Shown here piece by piece: positions 24,517 through 33,050 of a stretch of 64,000 nucleotides of DNA. A program made the translations under genes and the position numbers. The stretch's first letter is position 1. Each line of letters begins with the position of its first letter. The notes below the pieces were generated by a model that was not told where the DNA came from, made no database searches, and worked only from the letters and a program-made list of their open reading frames with translations. This stretch comes from Actinomadura nitritigenes (GTDB taxonomy: Bacteria; Actinomycetota; Actinomycetes; Streptosporangiales; Streptosporangiaceae), in contig NZ_JAGEOK010000015.1 of NCBI RefSeq assembly GCF_017573545.1, positions 1 to 64,000 on the forward strand, read 5' to 3'.

Positions 24517-24697
24517 AACCCGCCCGGACGACGGCGGTCGGGAAGCCTCAGGGCGGACACGACGGCATGCGAGAAAGAGCCATGGCCGCGCGCGTCGGCC
24601 TGTTCGTGGCGCCCGTCGCAGCGTGGCCGGTCACTGGAGGCCCCGGAGTCCGGAAGGATGCAGGAGACAGGACTGTGCTGTTCGGAGGGCGGGCGTG

Positions 24698-26113
24698 ATG
24701 GACGAGTTCGATGTCGTGGTGCTGGGGGCCGGGCCGACCGGGGAGAACCTGGCGGACCGGGCGCACGCCGGCGGGCTCAGCGTGGCCATCGTGGAGAGCG
24801 AGCTGGTCGGCGGCGAGTGCTCCTACTGGGCGTGCATGCCCAGCAAGGCGTTGCTGCGCCCCGCCGCCGCGCTGGCGGACGCGCGGCGGCTGCCCGGCGC
24901 CCGCGAGGCGGCCGGCGGACGGATCGACGCGGCGGCGGTGCTCGCCCGCCGGGACGAGTTCACCTCGCACTGGAAGGACGACGGCCAGGTCGACTGGCTC
25001 AACGGCGCCGGACTCGTGCTGGTCCGCGGCCACGGACGGCTGGACGGGCCCAAGCGCGTCGTGGTGCAGACCCCCGACGGCGGACGGCGGGTGCTGACCG
25101 CCCGTCACGCCGTCGCGGTGTGCACGGGCACCCGCGCCGCCCTGCCCGACCTGCCGGGACTGGCCGACGTCCGCCCCTGGACCAGCCGAGAGGCGACCTC
25201 GTCCAAGCAGGTCCCGCCACGGCTCGCCGTCATCGGCGGCGGCGTGGTCGCGTGCGAGATGGCCACGGCCTGGCGGGCACTCGGCAGCGAGGTCGTCCAA
25301 CTCGTGCGCGGATCGCGGCTGCTGCCGCGGATGGAGCCGTTCGCCGGAGAGGCGGTCGCCGACGCACTGCGCGCGGCCGGGGTCGACCTTCGCTTCGGCA
25401 CGTCCGTCACCGCCGTCCACCGCGACGGACCGGTCACGCTCACCCTGGACGGCGGTGACACGGTGACCGTCGAGGAGGTCCTGTTCGCCACTGGGCGGGC
25501 GCCCGCCACCACCGACCTCGGCCTGGAGACCGTCGGACTCGCCGCTGGCCGGCCGATCGAGGTCGACTCCACCGGGCTGGCGACCGGCGTGCCCGGCGAA
25601 TGGCTCTACGCGGCCGGGGACGTCAACGGACGCGCGCTGCTGACCCACCAGGGCAAGTACCAGGGCCGGATCTTCGGCACGGTGATCGCCGACCGCGCCG
25701 CCGGTCGCCCCCTCGACACCGCCGACTGGGGACGCAGCGTGGCGACCGCGGACGAACGGGCCGTGCCGCAGGTCGTCTTCACCGACCCCGAAGCCGCCTC
25801 CGTCGGACTCACCCTGGAAGAGGCGACCCGGCAGGGACACCGGGTCCGGGCGGTCGACTATGACCTCGGCAACGTGGCCGGAGCCGCCCTGTACGCCGAC
25901 GGCTACCAGGGCCGCGCCCGCGCCGTGGTCGACCTGGACCGCGAGACGCTCCTCGGCGTCACCTTCGTCGGCGCGGGCGTCGCCGAACTGCTCCACTCCG
26001 CCACGATCGCCGTCACCGCCGAGGTCCCCATCTCCCGCCTGTGGCACGCCGTCCCCAGCTACCCCACCATCAGCGAGATCTGGCTCCGCCTCCTGGAGAC
26101 CTACCGCGGCTGA
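24698..26113 (+). CDS. FAD-dependent pyridine nucleotide-disulfide oxidoreductase (Lpd/MerA-like)
   Basis: 471 residues. FAD site VLGAGPTGENLADRA; redox-active disulfide in GGECSYWACMPSKALL (Cys41, Cys46); NAD(P) site VIGGGVVACEMATAWRALG; second FAD contact YAAGDVNGRALLTHQGKYQG; dimer-interface HAVPSYPTISEIW at the end. This is the layout of dihydrolipoyl dehydrogenase, mercuric reductase and mycothione reductase. The proximal cysteine motif differs from Lpd (CxNxGC), and there is no 2-oxoacid dehydrogenase gene nearby, so the substrate is open. Monocistronic context. Confidence 0.88.
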   Translation: MDEFDVVVLGAGPTGENLADRAHAGGLSVAIVESELVGGECSYWACMPSKALLRPAAALADARRLPGAREAAGGRIDAAAVLARRDEFTSHWKDDGQVDWLNGAGLVLVRGHGRLDGPKRVVVQTPDGGRRVLTARHAVAVCTGTRAALPDLPGLADVRPWTSREATSSKQVPPRLAVIGGGVVACEMATAWRALGSEVVQLVRGSRLLPRMEPFAGEAVADALRAAGVDLRFGTSVTAVHRDGPVTLTLDGGDTVTVEEVLFATGRAPATTDLGLETVGLAAGRPIEVDSTGLATGVPGEWLYAAGDVNGRALLTHQGKYQGRIFGTVIADRAAGRPLDTADWGRSVATADERAVPQVVFTDPEAASVGLTLEEATRQGHRVRAVDYDLGNVAGAALYADGYQGRARAVVDLDRETLLGVTFVGAGVAELLHSATIAVTAEVPISRLWHAVPSYPTISEIWLRLLETYRG

Positions 26114-26181
26114 CGTCCGAGACCGCACGCGTTGAACCGCATGGCTCCGGGGAGTTCGACGGGGACGCTTATGATCGCGGG

Positions 26182-26547
26182 ATGGCGCCCGATGCTTCCG
26201 GTTCGTCCAGCGCCTCGCCTGACGCGGCTCGCTCCGCTGCGGCCGCGGGGCGAGTCGCGTCCCGATTCATCACCGGACTGACCGCCTGGTGGCTCGCCTT
26301 CCCCGTTGCGCTCTGGATCGGTTCGGCGCTCATCGGCGACAACGTCTATGACGAAACCTTCTGGGACCGGGTCGGCAGAATGCTGATGTGGGTCGGAGTG
26401 GGCGGTGCGCTGCTCTCGCCGATCGCCGGCACGGCGGTGGCCCTGTTCGGCCGGCAACGCCGAGCGTGCGTGCGCTTCGCCATGATGGGCGCGCTGTCGT
26501 ACGGCGTATTCCTGTGGCTCCTCTACGCCTTGCTGACCGCGGATTGA
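26182..26547 (+). CDS. Hypothetical membrane protein
   Basis: 121 residues, with a Ser/Ala-rich N-terminus followed by about three hydrophobic segments (WWLAFPVALWIGSALIG; MLMWVGVGGALLSPIAGTAVALF; MMGALSYGVFLWLLYALL). Not recognised as a named family. The ATG at 26182 is chosen because upstream codons run into the previous gene's 3' end without hydrophobic character. Confidence 0.6.
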   Translation: MAPDASGSSSASPDAARSAAAAGRVASRFITGLTAWWLAFPVALWIGSALIGDNVYDETFWDRVGRMLMWVGVGGALLSPIAGTAVALFGRQRRACVRFAMMGALSYGVFLWLLYALLTAD

Positions 26548-26662
26548 CGAGCACCGCCGAAGACCATTGCTTCGTCCCCGCGCTCCGCTGATCGGCGTAT
26601 CGAACGGCCGGCGATGCGTCATGCTGGGGAGCGGGGAACATCGGCGAGCGAAAGGACCGCCA

Positions 26663-28039
26663 GTGCGCGATGTCCGCGGTGCCTCCGACCCCAGGCTGAT
26701 CGGCCTTGCGCGCAACCAGGCCGCTCCACTCCAGATTCTGCTGAGACTCCTGGAGGCGGGCCCGGACGACGTGCGGCGCGCATTGGCCGCGCGCACGACC
26801 ATGCCGGAACGGCTTGTCGACGGAATCGTCCGTCATCGCGACCGGGGCCTGCGGCGCGCTCTCACCTGGAACCTGTCGGTCGGGCCTCAGGTCCGGTCCC
26901 GGCTGGCCGCCGACCCGGATCTCGGGGTGAGGGTGAACCTGGTCGAGCACTGCAATTACCGGTACCAGGTGTCGACTCTCGAGCCGCGGACGCCCCTGAC
27001 CATCGAGGCGTACGAACTGCTGGCCGCCGACCCCGAACGGGTGGTCCGAGAAGAAGTCGCCCTGCAGCCGTACACGCCTTCGCACGTCCGGGATCTGCTG
27101 GCCGCCGACCCCGATCCGGGCGTCCGGCGGCACCTGCTCGATGTCGGGTCGGAGCTGAGCGAGGCGGCCAGGGCGGCTCTGCTGTCGGACCCCGATCCCG
27201 GCGTGCGGCGGGCCGCCGCGCAATGCCTGGAGCCCGCGAAGATCGTCGAGTCCGAGAGCGACCTTCCCCGCTGGATCTCGAAAGGGACGATCCTTGCGCG
27301 CCCTCTGGCCGAGCGTCTCGCCCGCGACGGCGATGCCGGCACGCGGGCGAGGGCGGCCGCCGAACCGAGCCTCCCGGCCGACCTCGTGGCGGAGCTGGCC
27401 GCCGATCCCGATCCGGAGGTGCGGCTCGCCGTGTCCCGGCGGCCCGATCTCACCGAGGAGCAGCGCGCGGCCATCGACTACACCGACACCCCGGACAGGA
27501 ACTTTCATCCGCTCGACTGGGTGACCGATGCGTGCGGTGACGCGGCGGTCATGCGCAGGTGTGCGACCTCGGCGCATCCCGCGTTGAGGCGCAGTGCGGC
27601 GCACTGTCCGCATCTCCCGCCGGACCTCGTCCAGGCCCTGGCCGGCGACGACGACTTTCTCGTCCGGCTCTTCCTGGCCGAGAACCATCCGGACCCGCCC
27701 GGTGCGCTGCTGCTCAGGACGGTCCTGGAGTTCGAGGGATACTCCCAGGCCAAGATGCTGCACCACCCGAACTTCCCCCGCGCGGGACTGCGTCGCTTCG
27801 CCACCTCGTCCGACCCGCGCGAACGGGCGTTGGCGACCATGGACCCGCACATCCCGCCGCGAACGGTCGAGGCCCTCGGCTACGACCCCGACCTGGCGGT
27901 ACGGCGTTCGGCGGCCGTCGACGCCCGGCTGCCCGCACCGCGGCTCCTGCAGATGCTGGCCGACGACGAGACCGCCGAAGCGGCCGCACGGAACCCGGCA
28001 TTACCGGTCGAGGTCATGGAGGAGATCCTCGGCCGATGA
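26663..28039 (+). CDS. LRV/HEAT-type leucine-rich repeat variant protein
   Basis: 458 residues from a GTG with GAAAGGA upstream; earlier in-frame starts are possible. The chain is built from repeats of roughly 24-48 residues containing LAADPDPxVR-type units (LAADPDLGVRVNL, LAADPERVVREEV, LAADPDPGVRRHL, LLSDPDPGVRRAA, LAADPDPEVRLAV). This is the leucine-rich repeat variant pattern of stacked helices. Such proteins are common in streptomycete-type actinobacteria, and their partners are largely unknown. No enzymatic motif, signal peptide or membrane segment is visible. Confidence 0.8.
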   Translation: MRDVRGASDPRLIGLARNQAAPLQILLRLLEAGPDDVRRALAARTTMPERLVDGIVRHRDRGLRRALTWNLSVGPQVRSRLAADPDLGVRVNLVEHCNYRYQVSTLEPRTPLTIEAYELLAADPERVVREEVALQPYTPSHVRDLLAADPDPGVRRHLLDVGSELSEAARAALLSDPDPGVRRAAAQCLEPAKIVESESDLPRWISKGTILARPLAERLARDGDAGTRARAAAEPSLPADLVAELAADPDPEVRLAVSRRPDLTEEQRAAIDYTDTPDRNFHPLDWVTDACGDAAVMRRCATSAHPALRRSAAHCPHLPPDLVQALAGDDDFLVRLFLAENHPDPPGALLLRTVLEFEGYSQAKMLHHPNFPRAGLRRFATSSDPRERALATMDPHIPPRTVEALGYDPDLAVRRSAAVDARLPAPRLLQMLADDETAEAAARNPALPVEVMEEILGR

Positions 28040-28116
28040 CGGCGGGCTCCGGTGTGCCGGCCGCACGCCAGGGCCGGTCGTTTCGTGCGCGACCGGTGAT
28101 GGGCGGGCGGGGTGGA

Positions 28117-28695
28117 TCAGGCCAGTGACGCGCTTGCCGCGCGCAGCTCTTCCAAGGCCGCGAGCGCATGGGGCGCGAGCCCTTCCGCGTCATCGCGGTC
28201 ACCTTCGCACCATCGGGCGTAGCCCCGCTTGAACGCGAGGACCCCCAGCTCGCCCGCGAGATGCGCGGTGGCGTCGGGGACGCCGCGGGCGATGAGCGCG
28301 TCCGTCATGGCGGCCGCGAGACCGACGCTCTTGAGGGCGTCGCGCTCCTGGAGCTCGGTGCTGGCCGCCACGGCCGCCTCGAGACGGGGGCCGATCTCGC
28401 GGTTCGCCGGCCCCATGGCGCTCGACGCGCGCTCGAGACCGGCCGCCACCGCCTGGAGCGGGCTCGCGTCGGCGGGCGCCTCGGCGATGCCGTCGGCGAG
28501 CAGCCTGCTGAGCGTCTCCTGACCCGCGACCAGCAGCTCGCGCTTGTCGGAGAAGTGCCGGAAGAAGGTGCTCTTGGTGACGCCGGCGCGCTCGGCGATC
28601 TGCGCCACCGTGGTGGCGTCGTAGCCCTGCTCGGTGAACAGGTCGACGGCCGCGACGACGAGTCGCTGGGTCGCTCCGGGTTGCCATCTGGCCAT
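28117..28695 (-). CDS. TetR-family regulator, divergent from an NAD-binding epimerase-like gene
   Basis: 192 residues. HTH at about 15-50 (FTEQGYDATTVAQIAERAGVTKSTFFRHFSDKRELLVAG, in parts), with a helical C-terminal domain rich in Ala/Leu. The 88-base divergent region to the next gene carries two near-identical palindromes, so self-repression and control of the neighbour are likely. Confidence 0.9.
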   Translation of the reverse strand: MARWQPGATQRLVVAAVDLFTEQGYDATTVAQIAERAGVTKSTFFRHFSDKRELLVAGQETLSRLLADGIAEAPADASPLQAVAAGLERASSAMGPANREIGPRLEAAVAASTELQERDALKSVGLAAAMTDALIARGVPDATAHLAGELGVLAFKRGYARWCEGDRDDAEGLAPHALAALEELRAASASLA

Positions 28696-28710
28696 GGGAC
28701 CAAGGATAGA

Positions 28711-28768
28711 TGATGGGACCTTTGTCCCGTCACCGTGTAGAGTCAGTGATGGGACAAAGGTCCCATCA
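28711..28768. promoter_or_regulatory. Two inverted TGATGGGAC-N4-GTCCCATCA operators
   Basis: Site 1 (28711-28732) is TGATGGGAC CTTT GTCCCGTCA, one mismatch in the arms. Site 2 (28747-28768) is TGATGGGAC AAAG GTCCCATCA, perfect. The central bases are CTTT and AAAG, so the two sites are mirror copies, spaced 36 bases centre to centre, in the divergent TetR/epimerase promoter region. Confidence 0.8.
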
Positions 28769-28783
28769 CTTCAGGGAGAGCTC

Positions 28784-29665
28784 ATGCACGTCTTCGTCAC
28801 CGGCGGTACCGGCACCATCGGCTCCGCCGTCGTCGCCGAACTGCTCGGCAACGGCCACACCGTCCTCGCGCTGGCCCGCTCGGACGGCTCCGCCAAGGCC
28901 CTCGAGAGCGCGGGCGCCGAGGTGCTGCGCGGGGATCTGGCGGACCTCGACGTCCTGCGGTCCGGCGCCGCGCAGTCCGACGGCGTGATCAGCCTGGCGT
29001 TCGGACGCGACTACGGCAGTCCGGACGCGCTCGCCCGGGCCATCGCCGAGGAGAGCGCCGCTCTCGACGCGCTGGGGCGGGAACTGATCGGCAGCGACCG
29101 TCCGATCGTCACGGTCTCGGGTACGCCCTGGGTCCCGGGACGCGCCTCGACCGAGGCCGATCCGCTGCCGACCGACGGACCGGTGGGCGGCCGGGGCCGT
29201 TCGGTCACGGCGCTGCTCGACCTCGCCGAGCGCGGCCTGCGCGGCATGGCCGTCCGCATGCCGCGCACGGTCCACAACGAGGGGCAGGGTGGATTCGCCG
29301 GCCTGCTGGCCGATGCGGCGCGCCGCACCGGGGTGGCGGGTTACCCGGGCGACGGCGCCCAGCGCTGGCCGGCCGTGCACGCGCTCGACGCGGCGGTCCT
29401 GTTCCGGCTGGTCCTCGAGTCGGCACCGGCCGGGACGTCCTGGCACGCCGTAGCCGACGAGGGCGATGCCGTGCGGGACATCGCGTCCGTCATCGGCAGG
29501 CGGCTGGGCCTGCCGGTCGAGCAGGTGCCGCAGGAGACCTTCGGACCGTTCGGCCCGATCTTCGCCATGGACCAGCCCGCGTCCAGCGCCCACACCCGCG
29601 ACGCCCTCGGGTGGCGGCCGACCCACCCCGGCCTCCTCGAGGACCTGGAGAACATCCGGCCCTGA
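28784..29665 (+). CDS. NAD(P)-binding epimerase/dehydratase-like protein (atypical SDR)
   Basis: 293 residues with an N-terminal glycine motif TGGTGTIGSAV (6-16) and extended-SDR character: VVAELLGNGHTVLALARS, AVRMPRTVH, DEGDAVRDIASVIGRRLGLPVE. The classical YxxxK is not clear, so it belongs to the atypical SDRs (NmrA/epimerase-like), which often act as redox sensors or oxidoreductases. Its start lies 16 bases after the perfect palindrome bound presumably by the divergent TetR. Confidence 0.85.
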   Translation: MHVFVTGGTGTIGSAVVAELLGNGHTVLALARSDGSAKALESAGAEVLRGDLADLDVLRSGAAQSDGVISLAFGRDYGSPDALARAIAEESAALDALGRELIGSDRPIVTVSGTPWVPGRASTEADPLPTDGPVGGRGRSVTALLDLAERGLRGMAVRMPRTVHNEGQGGFAGLLADAARRTGVAGYPGDGAQRWPAVHALDAAVLFRLVLESAPAGTSWHAVADEGDAVRDIASVIGRRLGLPVEQVPQETFGPFGPIFAMDQPASSAHTRDALGWRPTHPGLLEDLENIRP

Positions 29666-29711
29666 CGCACGCCCCTTCGGAGGACGCCGCTTGGGGGCCG
29701 GTGCGAGGGAG

Positions 29712-29750
29712 GGGCAGGCCGTCGGTCATGCGGTCGCGGACGGCCTGCCC
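29712..29750. terminator. Bidirectional hairpin between convergent genes
   Basis: Perfect 12-bp stem GGGCAGGCCGTC / GACGGCCTGCCC with a 15-base loop, between the epimerase-like gene and the convergent NTF2-like gene. Confidence 0.75.
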
Positions 29751-29762
29751 GCCGAGGTGGCT

Positions 29763-30224
29763 TCACCTGCGGGGTGCCTCCGCCGGAGCGGCCGGGGCGG
29801 GGCAGCTGTGGTAGGCCTCGATCAGCCATCGGCCGTCCTGCTTGGAGAGCGTCCAGGTCGCCGATTCCCACTGCTCGGCCGGGGGCTCGGTCTCACCCGG
29901 AGACGTCGTGGCGCTCCTGGTGACGACGACCGCCGCGTCCGCACCGAGGAGGCGGACGCTCTGCACGGCATGGATGCGCCGCGTGCCCTTCAGCGGGTCG
30001 GCGAAGGCCGCCCCCATCGCGGTCCGGATCTCGGCGCGGTCCCGCAGGTGGACGCCGGGAAAGATCACCGTCGCGCCCTCCGCGTACCACCGGGTGAAGG
30101 CGCCCGCGTCGCCGTCCGCCCACGCCTTGGACGTCTCCTCGAACACGGCGGCCACGGCGCGCTCCTCGCCTTCGACGCTCGGGCTGCCGTCGGCCGTCGC
30201 GGCGTACGTACGAACAGTCTTCAT
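29763..30224 (-). CDS. SnoaL/SgcJ-like NTF2-fold protein
   Basis: 153 residues. The AVAAVFEETSKAWADGDAGAFTRWYAEGATVIFPG segment, a central RIHAVQSVRLLGADAAVVVTRS and C-terminal WTLSKQDGRWLIEAYHSCP are typical of the SgcJ/EcaC and DUF4440 branch of NTF2-like proteins. Catalytic role unknown; members range from polyketide tailoring to stress proteins. Monocistronic on the minus strand, downstream of an XRE regulator with about 120 bases between. Confidence 0.78.
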   Translation of the reverse strand: MKTVRTYAATADGSPSVEGEERAVAAVFEETSKAWADGDAGAFTRWYAEGATVIFPGVHLRDRAEIRTAMGAAFADPLKGTRRIHAVQSVRLLGADAAVVVTRSATTSPGETEPPAEQWESATWTLSKQDGRWLIEAYHSCPAPAAPAEAPRR

Positions 30225-30344
30225 GATGTGCTCCAGATGCCGGGGCCGATCTCCTACCTGTATCGACCCTGGCAGCCGGCAGAACGGACCGGTGACGCGG
30301 GCCCCGTTCCCGGCCGCGTCCGGACGAGGCCGCGTCCGGCTCCG

Positions 30345-31202
30345 TCAGAGCGACCTGCTCTCCTTGACGTACTCGGCTCCCAGCACGTCGAGAAGGGCCA
30401 GCGCCTCGGCGGCGGGGGACCCCGGAGGCGCGCTGTAGAGCACGAGATGCTGGTCGCGGTCGGTCAGGGCGAGCGAGTCGCAGTCGACGGTGATCTCCCC
30501 GACGACGGGGTGCCGGAAGGTCTTCGTGAGCCTCGGCGCGTCCTGCACGTCGTGCCGCTCCCAGAGCCGGGCGAACTCGGGGCTGCCCGCGCGGAGCTCG
30601 TCGACGAGGCCGGTCACCGCGGGGTCGGACGGGTACCGGGCGAGGGTGGACCGGAGCTCCATGACGACGTGGTGCCGGAACTCCGTCACGTCGGAGAGGC
30701 CGTACCGCGTCGCGTCCCCGGGCGCCCACCCGGCGAAGGCCCAGCGCGCGAGGTTGCGGTCCCGCGGGGCGAGCTCGGCGAAGTCCACCATCAGCGCGGC
30801 CGCGAGGTCGTTCCACGCGAGCACCTCGAACGCGGCCGACATCACGAACGCGGCCGTCTGCGGCAGCCGCTCGACCAGAGCGAGGATGCTGGGGCGGACG
30901 TCGCGCCGGTGCAGCCCGGTGCGGCTCGGCGCGGTGCCCGCGAGGACGTGAAGGTGATCGGACTCGGCGCCGGTGAGCCGCAGCGCGCCCGCGATCCCGG
31001 CGAGGACCTCGCTCGACGGCCGTGGCGCCCGGCCCTGCTCGAGCCGGACGTAGTACTCCGTGGAGATGTGCGCGAGGACCGCCACCTCCTCGCGGCGGAG
31101 CCCCGGTGTCCGGCGCCGCGGGCCCGAGGGGAGGCCGACGTCCTCCGGCCTGAGCCGCTCGCGGCGGCTGCGGAGGAACGCGCCCAGTTCCCGTTTGTCC
31201 AT
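30345..31202 (-). CDS. XRE-family regulator with MmyB/MltR-type ligand-binding domain
   Basis: 285 residues from the ATG at 31202. N-terminal Cro/CI HTH (GAFLRSRRERLRPEDVGL; TPGLRREEVAVLAHISTEYYVRLEQG, in parts) followed by the PAS-like MmyB ligand domain (AFEVLAWNDLAAALMVDFAELAPRDRN; WERHDVQDAPRLTKTFRHPVVGEITVDCDSLAL). It is divergent from the SDR at 31289 across an 86-base gap. In this regulator family the adjacent SDR is the usual target. A second member occurs at 46986-47840. Confidence 0.9.
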   Translation of the reverse strand: MDKRELGAFLRSRRERLRPEDVGLPSGPRRRTPGLRREEVAVLAHISTEYYVRLEQGRAPRPSSEVLAGIAGALRLTGAESDHLHVLAGTAPSRTGLHRRDVRPSILALVERLPQTAAFVMSAAFEVLAWNDLAAALMVDFAELAPRDRNLARWAFAGWAPGDATRYGLSDVTEFRHHVVMELRSTLARYPSDPAVTGLVDELRAGSPEFARLWERHDVQDAPRLTKTFRHPVVGEITVDCDSLALTDRDQHLVLYSAPPGSPAAEALALLDVLGAEYVKESRSL

Positions 31203-31288
31203 ATCCCAAGTGTGCACGCTGGACGGCGACGGACCCTGGTACCGCCTGTGCCTGCATCCGGCTCGGTGACCGGTCCGACACTGGCGCC

Positions 31289-32071
31289 ATGACCAACGAC
31301 ATCGGCATCGCACCCATCGGCCTGCTCTCGGGCAAGGTCGTGTTCATCACCGGCGCCAGCCGCGGCATCGGGGCGGCGGCGGCCCGGCTCTTCGCCGCCG
31401 AGGGCGCCGCCGTCGTGCTCGCCGCCCGCGGCACCGACGCCCTCGAACGCATCGTCGAGGAGATCCGCGCCGGCGGCGGCGCCGCCGACGCGGTCACCCT
31501 GGACCTCGCCGACCCCGCGAGCATCCGCGCCGCGGTGGACCGCGTCGAGGAACTGCACGGACGGCTCGACGGCGCCTTCAACAACGCCGCGACGGTCCAG
31601 GTGCCCGGCCCGCTCGACACCACCGGCGACAAGGACATCGACGAGCAGTTCGCCGTCAACTTCCGCGCGCACTGGACCGCCATGACCGCCGAGGCCGCCC
31701 TCATGGGGCGGAACGGCGGCGGCGCGATCGTCAACACCTCCAGCATCGGCAGCCGCCGGGCGAACCCGGCCCTCCCCGCGTACGGCGCGATGAAGCGCGC
31801 GCTCAACAGCCTCACCGAGACCGCCGCCGCGACCTGGGGACGGCAGGGGATCCGCGTGAACGGCATCACCCCCGGCGGCACCGCCACGGAGATGATGGAG
31901 GCGTGGGAGGCGGTGTCCCCGGGCATCATCGAGGCCAACAACGCGGCGACGCCGCTCGGCCGGATGGCCGAGCCCCGCGAGGTCGCCGAGGCGGCCGCGT
32001 GGCTGCTCAGCGACCGGGCCTCCTACGTGACCGGCGCGATCGTCCCGGTCGACGGCGGCGCCGGCGCCTGA
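31289..32071 (+). CDS. Short-chain dehydrogenase/reductase
   Basis: 260 residues, a classical SDR: TGASRGIG at 21-28, NNAA near 98-101, Ser151/152, Tyr165-x3-Lys169 (YGAMK), the ITPGGTATEM loop and C-terminal SYVTGAIVPVDGG. Cytoplasmic NAD(P)-dependent oxidoreductase; substrate unknown. Divergent from the MmyB-type regulator, which probably controls it. Confidence 0.92.
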   Translation: MTNDIGIAPIGLLSGKVVFITGASRGIGAAAARLFAAEGAAVVLAARGTDALERIVEEIRAGGGAADAVTLDLADPASIRAAVDRVEELHGRLDGAFNNAATVQVPGPLDTTGDKDIDEQFAVNFRAHWTAMTAEAALMGRNGGGAIVNTSSIGSRRANPALPAYGAMKRALNSLTETAAATWGRQGIRVNGITPGGTATEMMEAWEAVSPGIIEANNAATPLGRMAEPREVAEAAAWLLSDRASYVTGAIVPVDGGAGA

Positions 32072-32079
32072 GCGCGACT

Positions 32080-32120
32080 GCGGTCCTCGGACGCCCGGAA
32101 GCCGGACGCCCGAGGACCGC
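32080..32120 (+). terminator. Hairpin terminator after the SDR gene
   Basis: Perfect 11-bp stem GCGGTCCTCGG / CCGAGGACCGC with a 19-base partly self-pairing loop, 9 bases after the stop. Confidence 0.7.
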
Positions 32121-32175
32121 ATGAACGATCGCGACGGAGCCGCCCCGGACGGCGCGGCTCCGTTCGGGACGTTCC

Positions 32176-32955
32176 TCAGAGTGCGACGAAGGTCAGGCCG
32201 CGCTGCTTGAGCGCCGGGATGACCGTGCGGAGGGCCGCGACGGTCTGGGAGCGGTCGCCGCCGCCGTCGTGGCACAGCAGGATGTCCCCCGGCGTGGCCT
32301 TCTCGAGGTTCGCGGTGATGTGCGGGACGCCCGGGCGGGCCCAGTCGCGGGGGTCGACGCCCCAGTCGACGCAGATCATCCCGAGCGCGGTGGCGGTCTC
32401 GATGACCTGCTGCGACCAGTTGCCTCCCGGGGAGCGGAAGAAGCGCGGGGCGGCGGAGGCGGCCTGGGCGATCCGGTCGTGCGCCTCGGCGATCTCCTGC
32501 CGGATGCGCGGGGCGGGCAGCTTCGGGAGGTCGATCGGGTGGGTGAGGGTGTGGTCGGCGATCTGGTGTCCCGCCGCCACGATCCGCTGCACCAGCCGGG
32601 CGTTGTCCGGCACCTGCTCGCCGATCATGTTGAAGGTCGCGTGCACCTCGTGCTCGGCGAGCACGTCCAGGATCTTGGGCGTCCAGTACGGGTGCGGCCC
32701 GTCGTCGATGGTCAGCGCCACCGCGTTCGGCGGCGCGGCCGGAGCCAGGTCGCGCAGGGAATGGACCGGGCTCGTGACGGCCCTCATGGACCGGGCGGGC
32801 GCGAACCCGGGATCGGGCGGCGGCGCGGGCGCCCGGCGGGCCACGGCGGCGTGCGCCGACCGGTGCCGTTCCGGCCGCCACAGCTCCGGAGCGGCGGCGG
32901 CCGCCACCCCCGCGGTCCCAGCGACGATCATGGTCAGCACCTGGCGGCGATCCAT
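32176..32955 (-). CDS. Exported polysaccharide deacetylase (NodB/CE4 family)
   Basis: 259 residues. The N-terminus MDRRQVLTMIVAGTAGVAAAA looks like a twin-arginine or lipidless export signal. The catalytic domain has motif 1 TIDDGPHP (Asp84/Asp85), motif 2 HTLTHP (His135, His139), motif 3 RSPGGNW and a late DILLCHDGGGDRS. This is a metal-dependent N- or O-deacetylase acting on cell-wall or other polysaccharides outside the membrane. AAGGA precedes the ATG at 32955; an ATG at 32982 is an alternative. The kinase gene lies 95 bases upstream on the same strand. Confidence 0.88.
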   Translation of the reverse strand: MDRRQVLTMIVAGTAGVAAAAAPELWRPERHRSAHAAVARRAPAPPPDPGFAPARSMRAVTSPVHSLRDLAPAAPPNAVALTIDDGPHPYWTPKILDVLAEHEVHATFNMIGEQVPDNARLVQRIVAAGHQIADHTLTHPIDLPKLPAPRIRQEIAEAHDRIAQAASAAPRFFRSPGGNWSQQVIETATALGMICVDWGVDPRDWARPGVPHITANLEKATPGDILLCHDGGGDRSQTVAALRTVIPALKQRGLTFVAL

Positions 32956-33050
32956 TCCGAGAGTCCTTGTCGTAGAAGGCATCGGCTTGTGAGACGGTCC
33001 GGCGCTCCGGCGGGTTTGCGTCCGCCCCGGCTGGATGTCCGCAGGAGAGG

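Noticed and set aside
24548..26128. Long antisense open frame opposite the flavin disulfide reductase
   Set aside because: Shadow of the reductase gene; no recognisable protein.
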